NCBI GenBank assembly: GCA_000818095.1
Contig: CP009416.1
Location: 2,712,501-2,776,500, forward strand
Source of the DNA: Jeotgalibacillus malaysiensis
GTDB lineage: Bacteria > Bacillota > Bacilli > Bacillales > Jeotgalibacillaceae
Direction: 5' to 3'
DNA: 64,000 bases
Shown here piece by piece: positions 32,835 through 42,598 of this stretch; the stretch's first letter is position 1; every line of letters starts with the position of its first letter. The position numbers were made by a program, and so were the translations under genes. A model generated the notes under the pieces. It had not been told where the DNA came from and did not search any database. It saw only the letters and a program-made list of their open reading frames with translations.

Positions 32835-33415
32835 ATGTTTAAAAAAACTTTTTTGTTAACTGCAGGGGTTTTACTGGTCTCAGGATGCTCTTCTACAAAT
32901 TCTACTTCTAATGATACTAATGTAAAAGAAGAAACACAGTCATCTGGTAATGGTATTGAAACCTTAAGTGATTATCACACGAAGGTAGAGGATCTGCAGG
33001 CAGCCATGATGGAAGCCGTATAAAAGCTGAGGAGATGACAGATCAGTATTATTCAGTCTGGTATGATGCAATTTATGAAGATATGGTTCACATTGGTGAG
33101 AACGTAGCTTTTGATTTTGAAGATGCTCTTTATTATCAGTATATAGAGTTTAGCGATAATGGAAGTATTGAAGAATTTGAAGAATTAATGGCTTCAGTGG
33201 AAACACAAATTTCAGATCTGAAAACCCCGCCGGATGAGTACCAGCAAACCTACGATACTCAGTTAGAAATGTACCTGTCTTTAAAAGCGTTATCTTCACT
33301 TGCCATCGAACCTTCGGGATCTCTTGATTCGTTTACTGATGACATCAATAAATTAGTTGATGAAATGTTAGATGCTAATAATAAATATAGCGTGCAGCTA
33401 CCAGACTCAGAATGA
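32835..33415 (+). pseudogene. Frameshifted lipoprotein gene
   Basis: First part (32835-33023) encodes a lipoprotein signal with lipobox VSGC and a Ser/Thr linker up to VEDLQAAMMEAV, then a stop. Reading on in another frame gives KAEEMTDQYYSVWYDAIYED and about 125 more residues to 33415. One base lost or gained near 33018-33026 explains both. GGAGGG precedes the start. Helical extracytoplasmic protein; family not recognised. Confidence 0.7.
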
Positions 33416-33499
33416 AAAAGTTACAGGTGGTATGGAGGTTATCACTGTATCATTATGATAGAATTACATAGTTGATACACTAACTGTTTTACTCCTTTA

Positions 33500-34856
33500 G
33501 ACAGGTTCTGTCCTCCTACCTCCATTTTTTAAATCCTTATAGTCTAGCCCCCAAATAATAGAGATAACATAATTATGCTAAATTCTGATTCAGAAACGCT
33601 TGGTAGTACAAAGCTGGAGACAAGTAACCAAGACGTTTCTGACCTCTTTTTTCATTGTAGTACTTAATAAATAGTTGAATGTTTTGCTGAATCTTAGATA
33701 CTGACGTCATATCTGAATGATAAGGGAACTCTGTTTTTAAATGTGAGAAAAAGCTTTCTATAACAGCGTTATCCCAACAGTTGGCTTTACGAGACATACT
33801 AGGCTGGAAACCTAATTTCCTCGACAGGATCCTATACTCAGTCGCCTTAAATACTGAACCTTGATCTGTGTGAATCACAATACCATCTAACGATGGCAGC
33901 TTCCTTTCATTCATCGCTTCCAATACTGCCTCTTTTACTAAAAGTCCATTTGGACTACCGCTTAATCGGAATGAAATGGCTTAGCGATCAAACAGATCTA
34001 CAATCGCACACCCATAAAACTTCACATTGTAGTAGGAAAACTCTGTTATGTCTGCGACCCACTTTGTGTTAGGTAATAGAGCGTCAAAATTTCTTTGTAG
34101 AAGATTCGGATAAACGTGCTTCGGATCATTGAACCTTGAAGTTCGGACATATTTCTTTTTTCTAATGACTGATTTCAAGTTCATTTCATCCATTAACCTC
34201 TTCACCCGTTTATGATTGATTACATGATTAAATTGGCTTTTTAAAGTTCCTGAAATCGCTTTAATACCTATCGTGCCTCCAGAGCGCATATATAGCTTTT
34301 TAATCATCTGACAGTCCTCTTTATCTCGATCACTTGGACCTTTTTGAGGTCTACTTAAATAAGCATAGAACCCAGATTCAGATACACCAAAAGCTCTACA
34401 CAAACTTTTCACAGTATATTCCTCTCTCATTTTTTTGATCGCTTCGAAGCACTTTGTTTTCCTTTCGCCTTGAGAGAGGCCTGGAACTTTTTTAAGATTT
34501 CAATGTCCTCCTGTGCCTCATAATATTTTTTCTCAATGAGCTGGAGTCGGATCAGTTCTTGTTTCTCATTTTCTATGACCTTGGTGTCTCGTTTGGGATG
34601 AAGACCTTCAACACCTTCTTGAGTATAACGACGTAACCAATTATCGATTGTCCCAACTGTCACACCCATTTCAATCGCTACTTCTGTACGAAACCGATTT
34701 TGATAAATAACTTATTTGACAGCATATAGCTTTTCTTCAACCGATAGTTGTCGTTTACGTTTTGATTGATCCCCCAAAGAGCCCACCCCTTAATATTCAT
34801 TTTTTATACAATTAATTTTACACTATAACTCTATTTTAAGGGGGACGAGCACTGTC
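33500..34856 (-). mobile_element. IS3-family insertion sequence with nonsense mutations
   Basis: About 1.36 kb. orfA (start GTG near 34785) encodes KRKRQLSVEEKLYAVK, an in-frame TAA, then the helix-turn-helix VAIEMGVTVGTIDNWLRRYT. orfB (34430 to 33573) encodes the DDE transposase: WVADITEFSYY, then an in-frame TAA at 33981-33983 after DLFDR, then GIVIHTDQGSVF and WDNAVIESFFSHLKTE with the last catalytic Glu. Ends GACAG at 33500 and CTGTC at 34856 with GTCCYCCT further in are partial inverted repeats. No target duplication seen. Confidence 0.85.
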
Positions 34857-34984
34857 CTGAACATATTTATGAATATTTACACTCACAAATAACTATCCAA
34901 CATAACCACACTAAGGTGCTTTCACCACTCACATCTGACTTTCACTTATGCAATTGACTTGAATTGTCAGAATAGTGTTTAGGA
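34855..34984. repeat. MITE-like repeat, copy 3
   Basis: 130 bases with ends TCCTGAACATATTTATGA and TCAGAATAGTGTTTAGGA; 13 of 18 terminal bases match as inverted repeats. Directly abuts the right end of the IS3 element. Confidence 0.65.
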
Positions 34985-35019
34985 CAGGGAGATTTTTTTA
35001 ATCCCACCTTCACCGTGTC

Positions 35020-35308
35020 CAGGCAAAGAAGTTAGGGTTTACTCCCAGTATGTCACGAAAAGCAAACTGTTCAGACAACGCAGTCATAGAAAGTATCTTT
35101 TCGCACTTTAAAACAGAGTTTGACTTTCATTTTCCGTTGAATAATTATACACATGCAAAAATCGATTTACTCACCTTCAGAACATATTTTAACGAGGAGC
35201 GAAGTCAAAAAAGGTTAGGTTATAAGACACCAAAAGCCTTTTTGGAAGCGCATTTGATGTCTTTAAACTAACAATGTAATTTTGTCCGAAAATAAGGGGT
35301 CAAACCAC
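35020..35308 (+). mobile_element. IS3-family orfB 3' fragment
   Basis: Encodes KKLGFTPSMSRKANCSDNAV, ESIFSHFKTEF and YFNEERSQKRLGYKTPKAF, the C-terminal end of an IS3-type transposase including the last catalytic Glu region. The 5' part is missing. The end region TTTGTCCGAAAATAAGGGGT looks like a terminal repeat. Confidence 0.75.
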
Positions 35309-35375
35309 AGGGAGCTATTTTTATTATCTTAAAAGCAGCCTTAGTTAATGATAAATTTCAGTTCTAATTGAAACG

Positions 35376-36470
35376 CTAAAGCTCCAACACATCCGCAATC
35401 CTCTTACTAGCAAAACCATCCCCATACGGATTACTTGCTTTACTCATTTTCTCATACTCATCACTATCTTCTAGGAGCAACTTAAAGTTTTTATAAATAT
35501 TTTCTTCTTCAGTTCCTACAAGTTTCAGTGTTCCTGCTTCTACGCCTTCTGGCCGTTCTGTAGTATCTCTCATGACTAGAACTGGCTTTCCTAAGCTTGG
35601 GGCTTCTTCTTGAATACCACCGCTGTCTGTCAATATTAAATAAGAATTCGCTAAAAAATTGTGAAAATCTAACACTTCTAATGGTTCAATGATCCTAACT
35701 CTATCATTATTACCAAGTATTTCATTAGCAGCTTCCCGGACAACAGGATTCATATGTATAGGATAGATCACTTTGATGTCTTGATATTCATCAACAATTC
35801 TTTTTATTGCTCTAAACATGTTTCTCATTGGTTCTCCAAGGTTTTCTCTTCGATGAGCAGTGATCATAATAAGTCGACTATCTGATGCCCACTGAATCTG
35901 TTCGTGCGAATAATCACCTCTAACAGTTGTATTAAGAGCGTCTATAGCAGTGTTACCAGTCACATGAATTGAAGAGGAATCTTTTCCTTCTTTGAATAGA
36001 TTATCTTTAGACATTTCTGTGGGAGCAAAGTTATATTTAGCAACAATCCCCACAGCCTGGCGATTGAATTCTTCTGGATATGGCGAATAGATGTTATAAG
36101 TTCTAAGCCCAGCTTCAACGTGTCCAACAGGTATTTGTAAGTAAAAACATGCTAGAGACGTTACGAACGTAGTAGATGTATCACCATGGACTAACACAGT
36201 ATCTGGTTTTTCTTTTTCTAATATATTTTTCATTTTCTCTAATATACTTATCGAAACATCAAATAAAGTTTGTTTTTCTTTCATAATAGAAAGATCATAA
36301 TCCGGTGTTACATTAAATGTATTTAATACCTGATCTAACATTTCTCTATGTTGTCCCGTAACGCATACAATGGTATCTACAGATACCCGTGTCTTTAGCT
36401 CTTTAACTAAAGGGCACATTTTTATAGCTTCTGGACGTGTACCAAATACAACCATAATTTTTTTCTTCAT
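35376..36470 (-). CDS. wecB: UDP-N-acetylglucosamine 2-epimerase (non-hydrolysing)
   Basis: Interconverts UDP-GlcNAc and UDP-ManNAc. 364 residues from ATG 36470, which gives the family-typical start KKKIMVVFGTRPEAIKMCPL. Further motifs: VHGDTSTTFV, GHVEAGLRT (catalytic Glu), ITAHRRENLGEPM and LTDSGGIQEEAPSLGKPVLVMRDTTERPEG. It supplies UDP-ManNAc to both UDP-ManNAc dehydrogenases and to TagA in this window. Distal end of the eps-type operon or a separate unit, 190 bases after wecC. Confidence 0.95.
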   Translation of the reverse strand: MKKKIMVVFGTRPEAIKMCPLVKELKTRVSVDTIVCVTGQHREMLDQVLNTFNVTPDYDLSIMKEKQTLFDVSISILEKMKNILEKEKPDTVLVHGDTSTTFVTSLACFYLQIPVGHVEAGLRTYNIYSPYPEEFNRQAVGIVAKYNFAPTEMSKDNLFKEGKDSSSIHVTGNTAIDALNTTVRGDYSHEQIQWASDSRLIMITAHRRENLGEPMRNMFRAIKRIVDEYQDIKVIYPIHMNPVVREAANEILGNNDRVRIIEPLEVLDFHNFLANSYLILTDSGGIQEEAPSLGKPVLVMRDTTERPEGVEAGTLKLVGTEEENIYKNFKLLLEDSDEYEKMSKASNPYGDGFASKRIADVLEL

Positions 36471-36660
36471 GTTCTTAAACAACTCCAAAAATTTATTAGT
36501 AAACACTTATATAACTAACTATAAAATTCAATTTCATAATAACAAAAAATGAATTCCACCCAACTACTGATGTAAACAAGTAGAATGGATGAGAATTCTA
36601 ATAGATTGTATGAGGTTTATATATTTTGCCGTTAATTTTATTTAAGAAATTTTAATTCGT

Positions 36661-37887
36661 CTATAATTTATAACTTCCCTCCAATAATGAGAGGTTTTTA
36701 GTATCAAGAATTAACTTATTTTCTAGTAGAGCAGCATTCTCTTTTATGTGTTCATGGCCTACCATTAAAACAACAATTTCAACTTCATTTAGGAAATCTT
36801 CAAAGTTCATAAATTGATGATCCACTTTTCTTTCTTTTACTAATGGATCAAACACTTTTACTCCAAAAGCAAGATGTTCATCCATCTGTTCGAGCAATTG
36901 TAGCGTCGGACTTTCTCTTGTATCATCAACGTTCTCTTTATATGCTAACCCATAAAGTCCGACTTTAGAAATGTCTCTAATATCATGTTCTCTCATTATA
37001 TCTCTAATCCGACTTAATACATGTTTTGGCATAGAATCGTTAGTTTTACGAGCAGTTAGTATTAAATTTGTTAAATCGGGATAATCCCCTACAAGGAACC
37101 ACGGATCTACAGAAATACAATGTCCTCCAACACCTGGTCCAGGCTGTAAAATGTTTACCCTTGGGTGCATATTTGCAATCTTAATTATTTCATATACATT
37201 CATATTATCTATCCGACATATCTTAGCTAATTCATTTGCAAATGCAATATTAATGTCTCTATATGTGTTCTCTACAACTTTTGACATTTCTGCAGACCTA
37301 ATATCTGTGACTATTATTTCTGATTTACAAAAACTTGCATATAATTCTTTAACTTTATTTCCTATATCAAGACTATCTGCACCTATAGTTCTTGAATTAT
37401 TTTCAAGTTCAAAAATCATATTTCCTGGTATGATTCTCTCAGGCGCATGAATCAAATGGATATCTTCTCCAATAATATATCCTTTTTTATCAATTTCCGG
37501 TCTAATATACTTATCTATGGTGCCTGGAGATATGGTTGATTCAATAATTATGGTTGCACCTTTTTCACAGATTTCAAGGACACTATTTACCGCAGAAATT
37601 ACATATTTAGGATCAAGTTTTTTACTTTCTTCCACATATGGTGTTGGCACTGCTAGTATGTATATATTTGTTTTTTGATATTCATTTGTAAATTCAATAC
37701 CATTTGATAAAGCATCATGAAATAATTGATCTAAGCCATTTTCATTAAAAGGTAACTTACCATTAGACAAAAAATTTACTAATTCCAGGTTGTTATCTGT
37801 ACCTACAACTTTTATACCGCTCTTTGCAAACATTAGTGCTGTGGGCAAGCCAATATAACCAAGGCCTATTACATTCACTATAGACAC
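36661..37887 (-). CDS. wecC: UDP-N-acetyl-D-mannosamine dehydrogenase (copy in variable block)
   Basis: Oxidises UDP-ManNAc to UDP-ManNAcA. 408 residues from GTG 37887, eight bases after AAGGAG. NAD motif VIGLGYIGLPTALMFAKSG, ESTISPGTI, HAPERIIPGNM, VENTYRDINIAFANELAKI and the catalytic Cys in GPGVGGHCISVDPWFLV. AT-rich like the neighbouring block. A second WecC is encoded at 60477. Confidence 0.93.
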   Translation of the reverse strand: MSIVNVIGLGYIGLPTALMFAKSGIKVVGTDNNLELVNFLSNGKLPFNENGLDQLFHDALSNGIEFTNEYQKTNIYILAVPTPYVEESKKLDPKYVISAVNSVLEICEKGATIIIESTISPGTIDKYIRPEIDKKGYIIGEDIHLIHAPERIIPGNMIFELENNSRTIGADSLDIGNKVKELYASFCKSEIIVTDIRSAEMSKVVENTYRDINIAFANELAKICRIDNMNVYEIIKIANMHPRVNILQPGPGVGGHCISVDPWFLVGDYPDLTNLILTARKTNDSMPKHVLSRIRDIMREHDIRDISKVGLYGLAYKENVDDTRESPTLQLLEQMDEHLAFGVKVFDPLVKERKVDHQFMNFEDFLNEVEIVVLMVGHEHIKENAALLENKLILDTKNLSLLEGSYKL

Positions 37888-37995
37888 ACTGACCACTCCT
37901 TTTTTTAATATCATAAAAACATATACTAAATTATTTTGAAAATATAAAAATACCCTTATACTTTTAAATCAATTTTTATTAACATTATTATAAAA

Positions 37996-38499
37996 TTATC
38001 TACTTCTAATTTTTTTTGCAGGAGTACCTGCATATATAGAATAGGGTTCTACATCTTTTGTAACAGTCGCCCCAGCTGCAATAACAGCTCCTTCACCTAT
38101 AGTAACCCCTGGAAGTACAGTTACGTTGGCAGCTATCCAAACCTCCTTTTTTATATGCACGGCATCAAATTTATGCCCTGAAAATCTAATAGACTCTGAA
38201 ATATTATGAGGAATTATATGGTTTTGCGTTAATATATTACAGTTATATCCAATCATTACATTGTCTTCGATTTTTAGACCTCCGCCAGCTGTAATTACTG
38301 TGTAGCAACTAATTACAACATTTGATCCTACCTCCATTTTATTAGGACTACGAATTATTACACCAATATCTAAGAATAAATTTTCCCCTATGCGAGAGCC
38401 TCTTAAAGTCAGCAACTTTTTCTTTACCCTACAATTTAATTTACCGGGGTGTAAATTCCTTATAAAACCATCACTTAAAATTGTAAATATTTTCTTCAT
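37996..38499 (-). CDS. Hexapeptide-repeat acetyltransferase
   Basis: 167 residues. Left-handed beta-helix repeats (VVISCYTVITAGGGLKIED, VHIKKEVWIAANVTVLPGV, TIGEGAVIAAGATVTKDVEP) ending with the usual AGTPAKKIRSR. Probably O- or N-acetylates a sugar of the polymer. AT-rich, part of the variable block. Confidence 0.88.
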   Translation of the reverse strand: MKKIFTILSDGFIRNLHPGKLNCRVKKKLLTLRGSRIGENLFLDIGVIIRSPNKMEVGSNVVISCYTVITAGGGLKIEDNVMIGYNCNILTQNHIIPHNISESIRFSGHKFDAVHIKKEVWIAANVTVLPGVTIGEGAVIAAGATVTKDVEPYSIYAGTPAKKIRSR

Positions 38500-38511
38500 C
38501 TATACTCACTC

Positions 38512-39585
38512 TCATTCATAATAAAATTTTTCGATTTCCCATCTTAATTCCATATAAGACTTATCTTGATACAACTTTAATGGTTCGAAATCATATCTAG
38601 TTATATTGTAGGGATCAATATATGCAATAGCTAAATAGAATATCAAAAACACTGCAATTACTAAGCTTTTAATAAATTTATAAGAGTTTAAATAAAGATT
38701 ATTAATATAGTATACAATAAATGTTATTTCAAATATTTTAAAATAATAAGATATTCTTAAAACTGGTGCATAATTAAAGCTAAGTCCGTAAAATAAAATA
38801 TAAAAAAGCATACCATAAATCATCATTTGATCTGTCTTAGAAGTTATGCTCCCTCTTAATTTATAAACAAATAGAATAGCAATTGATAATATCAAATAAT
38901 ACCTAAAATAATGAAATATACTTAATCCTGTGTCATAAACACTTTCAATATAATTTGAATACATGTCTATTCCAATTATATTAATAAAAAATTTTATATT
39001 AATTAACGGCAATAATACAAAGGTTAACAGAGTATAGAATACAAATTTTTTAGATAACTTAAATTTAATGAATAGTAATGGGATAACAAGTAAAACTGAA
39101 AAATGAAAAGTTATACTTATCAATATATAGATAACACCTTTTATCATATTTTTATGATAAAAATAAAAATAAGCGTTAATAAAAAAACTCACTGCTATAA
39201 ATTGTCTAATTTGAGACATTTGCATAAAATATAATTCAACGAACATATATAAATAAATCAATAAAGTAGTATTAGCAGTTGTCTTACTTATAAACTTGTA
39301 ATTATTAAATAACGTTATGAAATATATCAAAAAGATTAACAATCCAAAATAAAGGTTGCGGTCAGCAAAGAAATCTTGGAGACTAAAATAACCAAACTCT
39401 GGTCCTTTGAATCCGATGATATAATATAACAAATAGCCTGGAAAGTCTTCACCTGTCATCCATCTTTGACCAAAAGTGAATAATGAATAAATAAAAGTAG
39501 ATACAATAAAAAACTTTTTATTCTTTATATTTATTGAAATTAACAAAAGTATATGGACTACTATAAAATGAATGACCCAAATCAT
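38512..39585 (-). CDS. EpsG-like exopolysaccharide polymerase
   Basis: 357 residues with about ten transmembrane segments. TFGQRWMTGEDFPGYLLYY near residue 40 and the FMQMSQIRQFIAVSFFINAYFYF stretch near 120 are typical of the EpsG/Wzy-like family that joins repeat units outside the membrane. The start overlaps the stop of the upstream flippase gene. Confidence 0.85.
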   Translation of the reverse strand: MIWVIHFIVVHILLLISINIKNKKFFIVSTFIYSLFTFGQRWMTGEDFPGYLLYYIIGFKGPEFGYFSLQDFFADRNLYFGLLIFLIYFITLFNNYKFISKTTANTTLLIYLYMFVELYFMQMSQIRQFIAVSFFINAYFYFYHKNMIKGVIYILISITFHFSVLLVIPLLFIKFKLSKKFVFYTLLTFVLLPLINIKFFINIIGIDMYSNYIESVYDTGLSIFHYFRYYLILSIAILFVYKLRGSITSKTDQMMIYGMLFYILFYGLSFNYAPVLRISYYFKIFEITFIVYYINNLYLNSYKFIKSLVIAVFLIFYLAIAYIDPYNITRYDFEPLKLYQDKSYMELRWEIEKFYYE

Positions 39586-41009
39586 CGTAATACCTCTTTC
39601 AAGTAATTCTTAATTTTTATTAAGCTAAATATAAAATAAATAAAAATTATAATAAGTGAATCTCTAATAAGTATAAAAGCTACCTCAAATTTATCTTTAT
39701 ACATATCAGGATAACTAACAATAAATAATAGTATGATGGGCACCATTATTATAAATACATTTGGAAGACTGATAATATGATCTTTTATGGATCTATATAT
39801 ACTTAAATAAGTTAAAATCACCAATATAATGAAACAAATAAGAGTGGTGACAGCAGCTGCAATGTATCCATATAAAGGTATAAAAATCAGATTAAGTGCA
39901 ACATTTAGTACTGCGATTATAATTAATAATATTGATGTTATTTTTTGTTTGTTTATTACTAAATAATAGTTTGAAATAATTCTATAAATGCCAAAGTAAT
40001 ATTGTCCAACAAGGACATAAATTGCCAGCTTGGTATTTGTAAGATAAGAATTATCTAAAATCAAAAAATTTATTTTATCATAATTAAACATAAATAATGC
40101 TACAGCAAGTGTACTCAAATAAATATACTTATCTAAAACACTTTTTAAACCAATAATATAATCATCAAGACCATTATTTTCATATTTGGAATACAAATAA
40201 AAAGGAATATAAAGATAAAATATAGCTACTATTAAATCTATTACCTGCGCATATAAAGTATAATTAACTGAATAAATTCCTACATAAAAATCTCCATTGA
40301 TTAATAAATTTTTTATTAAAATCCTATCACCTGTAGATAAGATAACTCCTGCAAAAGCTATAACCATACTTGGGATGACAAATTTAAATATTTTGCTATA
40401 GTTTTTTTTATTTACATTAAAGTTAAATTTAAATAATGAACCTTTAGATTTGATTATTTGAAATATAAGTATAAAAAAGCTGAGTAAAAGATTCCCCAAT
40501 AATAAGTGATATACGTTTAATGAAAAAAAATAAAACATAATAAAGACAAAAGAATATTGAACTAGAGTGGTAGATAATAAAATCAAGGAAAATTTAATTT
40601 TATATCCATTGACATTTAAAAAGCTTTTAAAAAAATTCATTAGAAAGATAAAATAGAAAGTTACAGATATATAAATAAACAAAATATCTTGATAATAAAA
40701 ATAAATAATTGTTGAAATTAATCCATACGTTAAAGTGCTTAAAAAGATTAAGTTTGTTATCACGAGTTTATCTTTAGTATAAGATTCGAATTTAGTATTC
40801 ATAAATCTTAAAATTCCACTATTCAAAGATGGAAAAAGTGTTATTAATAATACAATGTTTATAATAGAAATATAGTAGTTATATAAACCAAAGCTATTTG
40901 GATTAATAGAACTTGTAATGAAAGGTAACGCAGCTAAATTGAGTAACGGAGATATTGCAAAAGCAATTATAGGAAGGAACCTTACAAATAATGACTTATT
41001 CTTATTCAT
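39582..41009 (-). CDS. Wzx-type oligosaccharide flippase
   Basis: 475 residues, about twelve to fourteen membrane helices, MOP/polysaccharide transporter superfamily (early ALPFITSSINPNSFGLYNYY, later DRILIKNLLINGDFYVGIYS). Moves lipid-linked repeat units across the membrane. I choose ATG 41009, six bases after AAAGGT. Extremely AT-rich. Confidence 0.87.
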   Translation of the reverse strand: MNKNKSLFVRFLPIIAFAISPLLNLAALPFITSSINPNSFGLYNYYISIINIVLLITLFPSLNSGILRFMNTKFESYTKDKLVITNLIFLSTLTYGLISTIIYFYYQDILFIYISVTFYFIFLMNFFKSFLNVNGYKIKFSLILLSTTLVQYSFVFIMFYFFSLNVYHLLLGNLLLSFFILIFQIIKSKGSLFKFNFNVNKKNYSKIFKFVIPSMVIAFAGVILSTGDRILIKNLLINGDFYVGIYSVNYTLYAQVIDLIVAIFYLYIPFYLYSKYENNGLDDYIIGLKSVLDKYIYLSTLAVALFMFNYDKINFLILDNSYLTNTKLAIYVLVGQYYFGIYRIISNYYLVINKQKITSILLIIIAVLNVALNLIFIPLYGYIAAAVTTLICFIILVILTYLSIYRSIKDHIISLPNVFIIMVPIILLFIVSYPDMYKDKFEVAFILIRDSLIIIFIYFIFSLIKIKNYLKEVLR

Positions 41010-41484
41010 CAATATACCTTTCTATACCGTAATACTTATATTTCTCGTTGAAGCTTTCTCTATTAATTTTGCTTATATACTTAGCAGGTATTCCCCCCAC
41101 AACTGAGCAAGGTTCAATACTTTTTGTAACTACAGCGTTTGGAGCTATAATTGTATTGTTACCAATTACTACGTTTCCAATTATTTTAGCACCTGCACCA
41201 ATATAAACATTATTCTCAATAACAGGAACGCCATTTTGCTTACCATGGACACCACCGATGGTTACACATTGACCAATCATACATTTTTGTCCGATTTTTG
41301 CATGTTTATGAATTACTACAGATATACCTCCATAAGCAAAACGCGTATCTTCTCCAATTTGAGTAGATCCGTATACTATTGATTTATTAACTATCTTATT
41401 TATTATATCTACCAATTTTGAAAGCTTAAAAAGATTTTTCTTATATAAGAAATTACTCAATTTATACAACCTTAATAAGTTCAT
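41002..41484 (-). CDS. Serine-acetyltransferase-like hexapeptide transferase
   Basis: 160 residues. VIHKHAKIGQKCMIGQCVTI, NVYIGAGAKIIGNVVIGNNT and APNAVVTKSIEPCSVVGGIPA give the left-handed helix with the CysE-type active-site His region. In capsule loci such proteins acetylate sugars. Overlaps the flippase start. Confidence 0.87.
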   Translation of the reverse strand: MNLLRLYKLSNFLYKKNLFKLSKLVDIINKIVNKSIVYGSTQIGEDTRFAYGGISVVIHKHAKIGQKCMIGQCVTIGGVHGKQNGVPVIENNVYIGAGAKIIGNVVIGNNTIIAPNAVVTKSIEPCSVVGGIPAKYISKINRESFNEKYKYYGIERYIDE

Positions 41485-41498
41485 AAAAGACTCCCCTC

Positions 41499-42578
41499 TT
41501 AAACATCTTCGACAAAATTAATTAATCGAATTTGATTACTTTCCCAAAATATTTCTTCTTTTTTTGTATGTTCAAGTATATTAAATCTTATTTGACTTAT
41601 TAATTTATCATCTTTTAATTTATTTATACATTTAGTGATAGAGTTAATGTCATAAGGATCAATTACTAAACCTAAATTATTGTTTTCAACAAACTCTCCT
41701 AATTTGGTGTTTTTTGAAAATAACCCTATTTTATTATAAGCCATTACCTCAAAAAACTTATTAGATATCGCATGTTTAACGTTAAATGATTCATTTGGAT
41801 ATGCAGCCCACACATAATCAACTCGTTCGTAAATACAAGAGATATCAGCAAAATTATATGAACCATTAAATTTTACATTTGTAATATTATTCTTCTCGCA
41901 ATAATATTTTAGTTTTTTTTCTGAGGGCCCTCCTCCATAAAGAGAAATGACAATTTGTGATTCTTGGCTTGCTTTAATTAGATTAATTAAAACCTCATAA
42001 TGTCTTATATTCCCTATGAAGGCTATCTCTTTTAAATTATTACGTATACTATAATTTGAATCTAAATGACTTTGAGGTTTGAGAGGATAGTTTTCATAAA
42101 TTAAATATTTATCTTTTTTATAAAATGGCTTGAAAAATCTTGATGCTAAAATAACTGCATCCGTATTTCTTAAGGCATAAAGTTCAATGTTATTAATTAC
42201 CCATTTTACTATTTCAGACTTACTGTCAGGCATGTCTAAATTTTCATAAATCAATTTATAATTATTTTTGCTTTTTGCTATACTTGCTATTAAAAGCATT
42301 TCCCAGTGTGATGCAATTACTACATCTGGGTTTAATTCTTTTATATTTTTTAATAAAAACCTGTAATATCCCATTAAATATAAGGCCTTCTTAATTCTGT
42401 TACCATATGTTGATTTTTTAATATATACTTTAGACTTATAAGTTTCATCTAATAATTCTTTACCATCTCTTTTCCAAGTGATGTATCCCACATTAAAATT
42501 CTTTTTAAGGGAATCTAATATCCTCACATTTCTACTATTTATTGGATAAGAGGAATCTAGTAAGATCACTTTTTTCAT
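41499..42578 (-). CDS. Glycosyltransferase, GT-B fold
   Basis: 359 residues. Weak N-terminal domain (KKVILLDSSYPINSRNVRIL), then the GT-B C-terminal part IAFIGNIRHYEVLINLIKAS, VISLYGGGPSEKKLKYYC and AISNKFFEVMAYNKIGLFSKN. Adds one sugar of the repeat unit on the cytoplasmic side. Specificity unknown. Confidence 0.82.
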   Translation of the reverse strand: MKKVILLDSSYPINSRNVRILDSLKKNFNVGYITWKRDGKELLDETYKSKVYIKKSTYGNRIKKALYLMGYYRFLLKNIKELNPDVVIASHWEMLLIASIAKSKNNYKLIYENLDMPDSKSEIVKWVINNIELYALRNTDAVILASRFFKPFYKKDKYLIYENYPLKPQSHLDSNYSIRNNLKEIAFIGNIRHYEVLINLIKASQESQIVISLYGGGPSEKKLKYYCEKNNITNVKFNGSYNFADISCIYERVDYVWAAYPNESFNVKHAISNKFFEVMAYNKIGLFSKNTKLGEFVENNNLGLVIDPYDINSITKCINKLKDDKLISQIRFNILEHTKKEEIFWESNQIRLINFVEDV

Positions 42579-42598
42579 AATGTTCTCCTCTCAATCAT

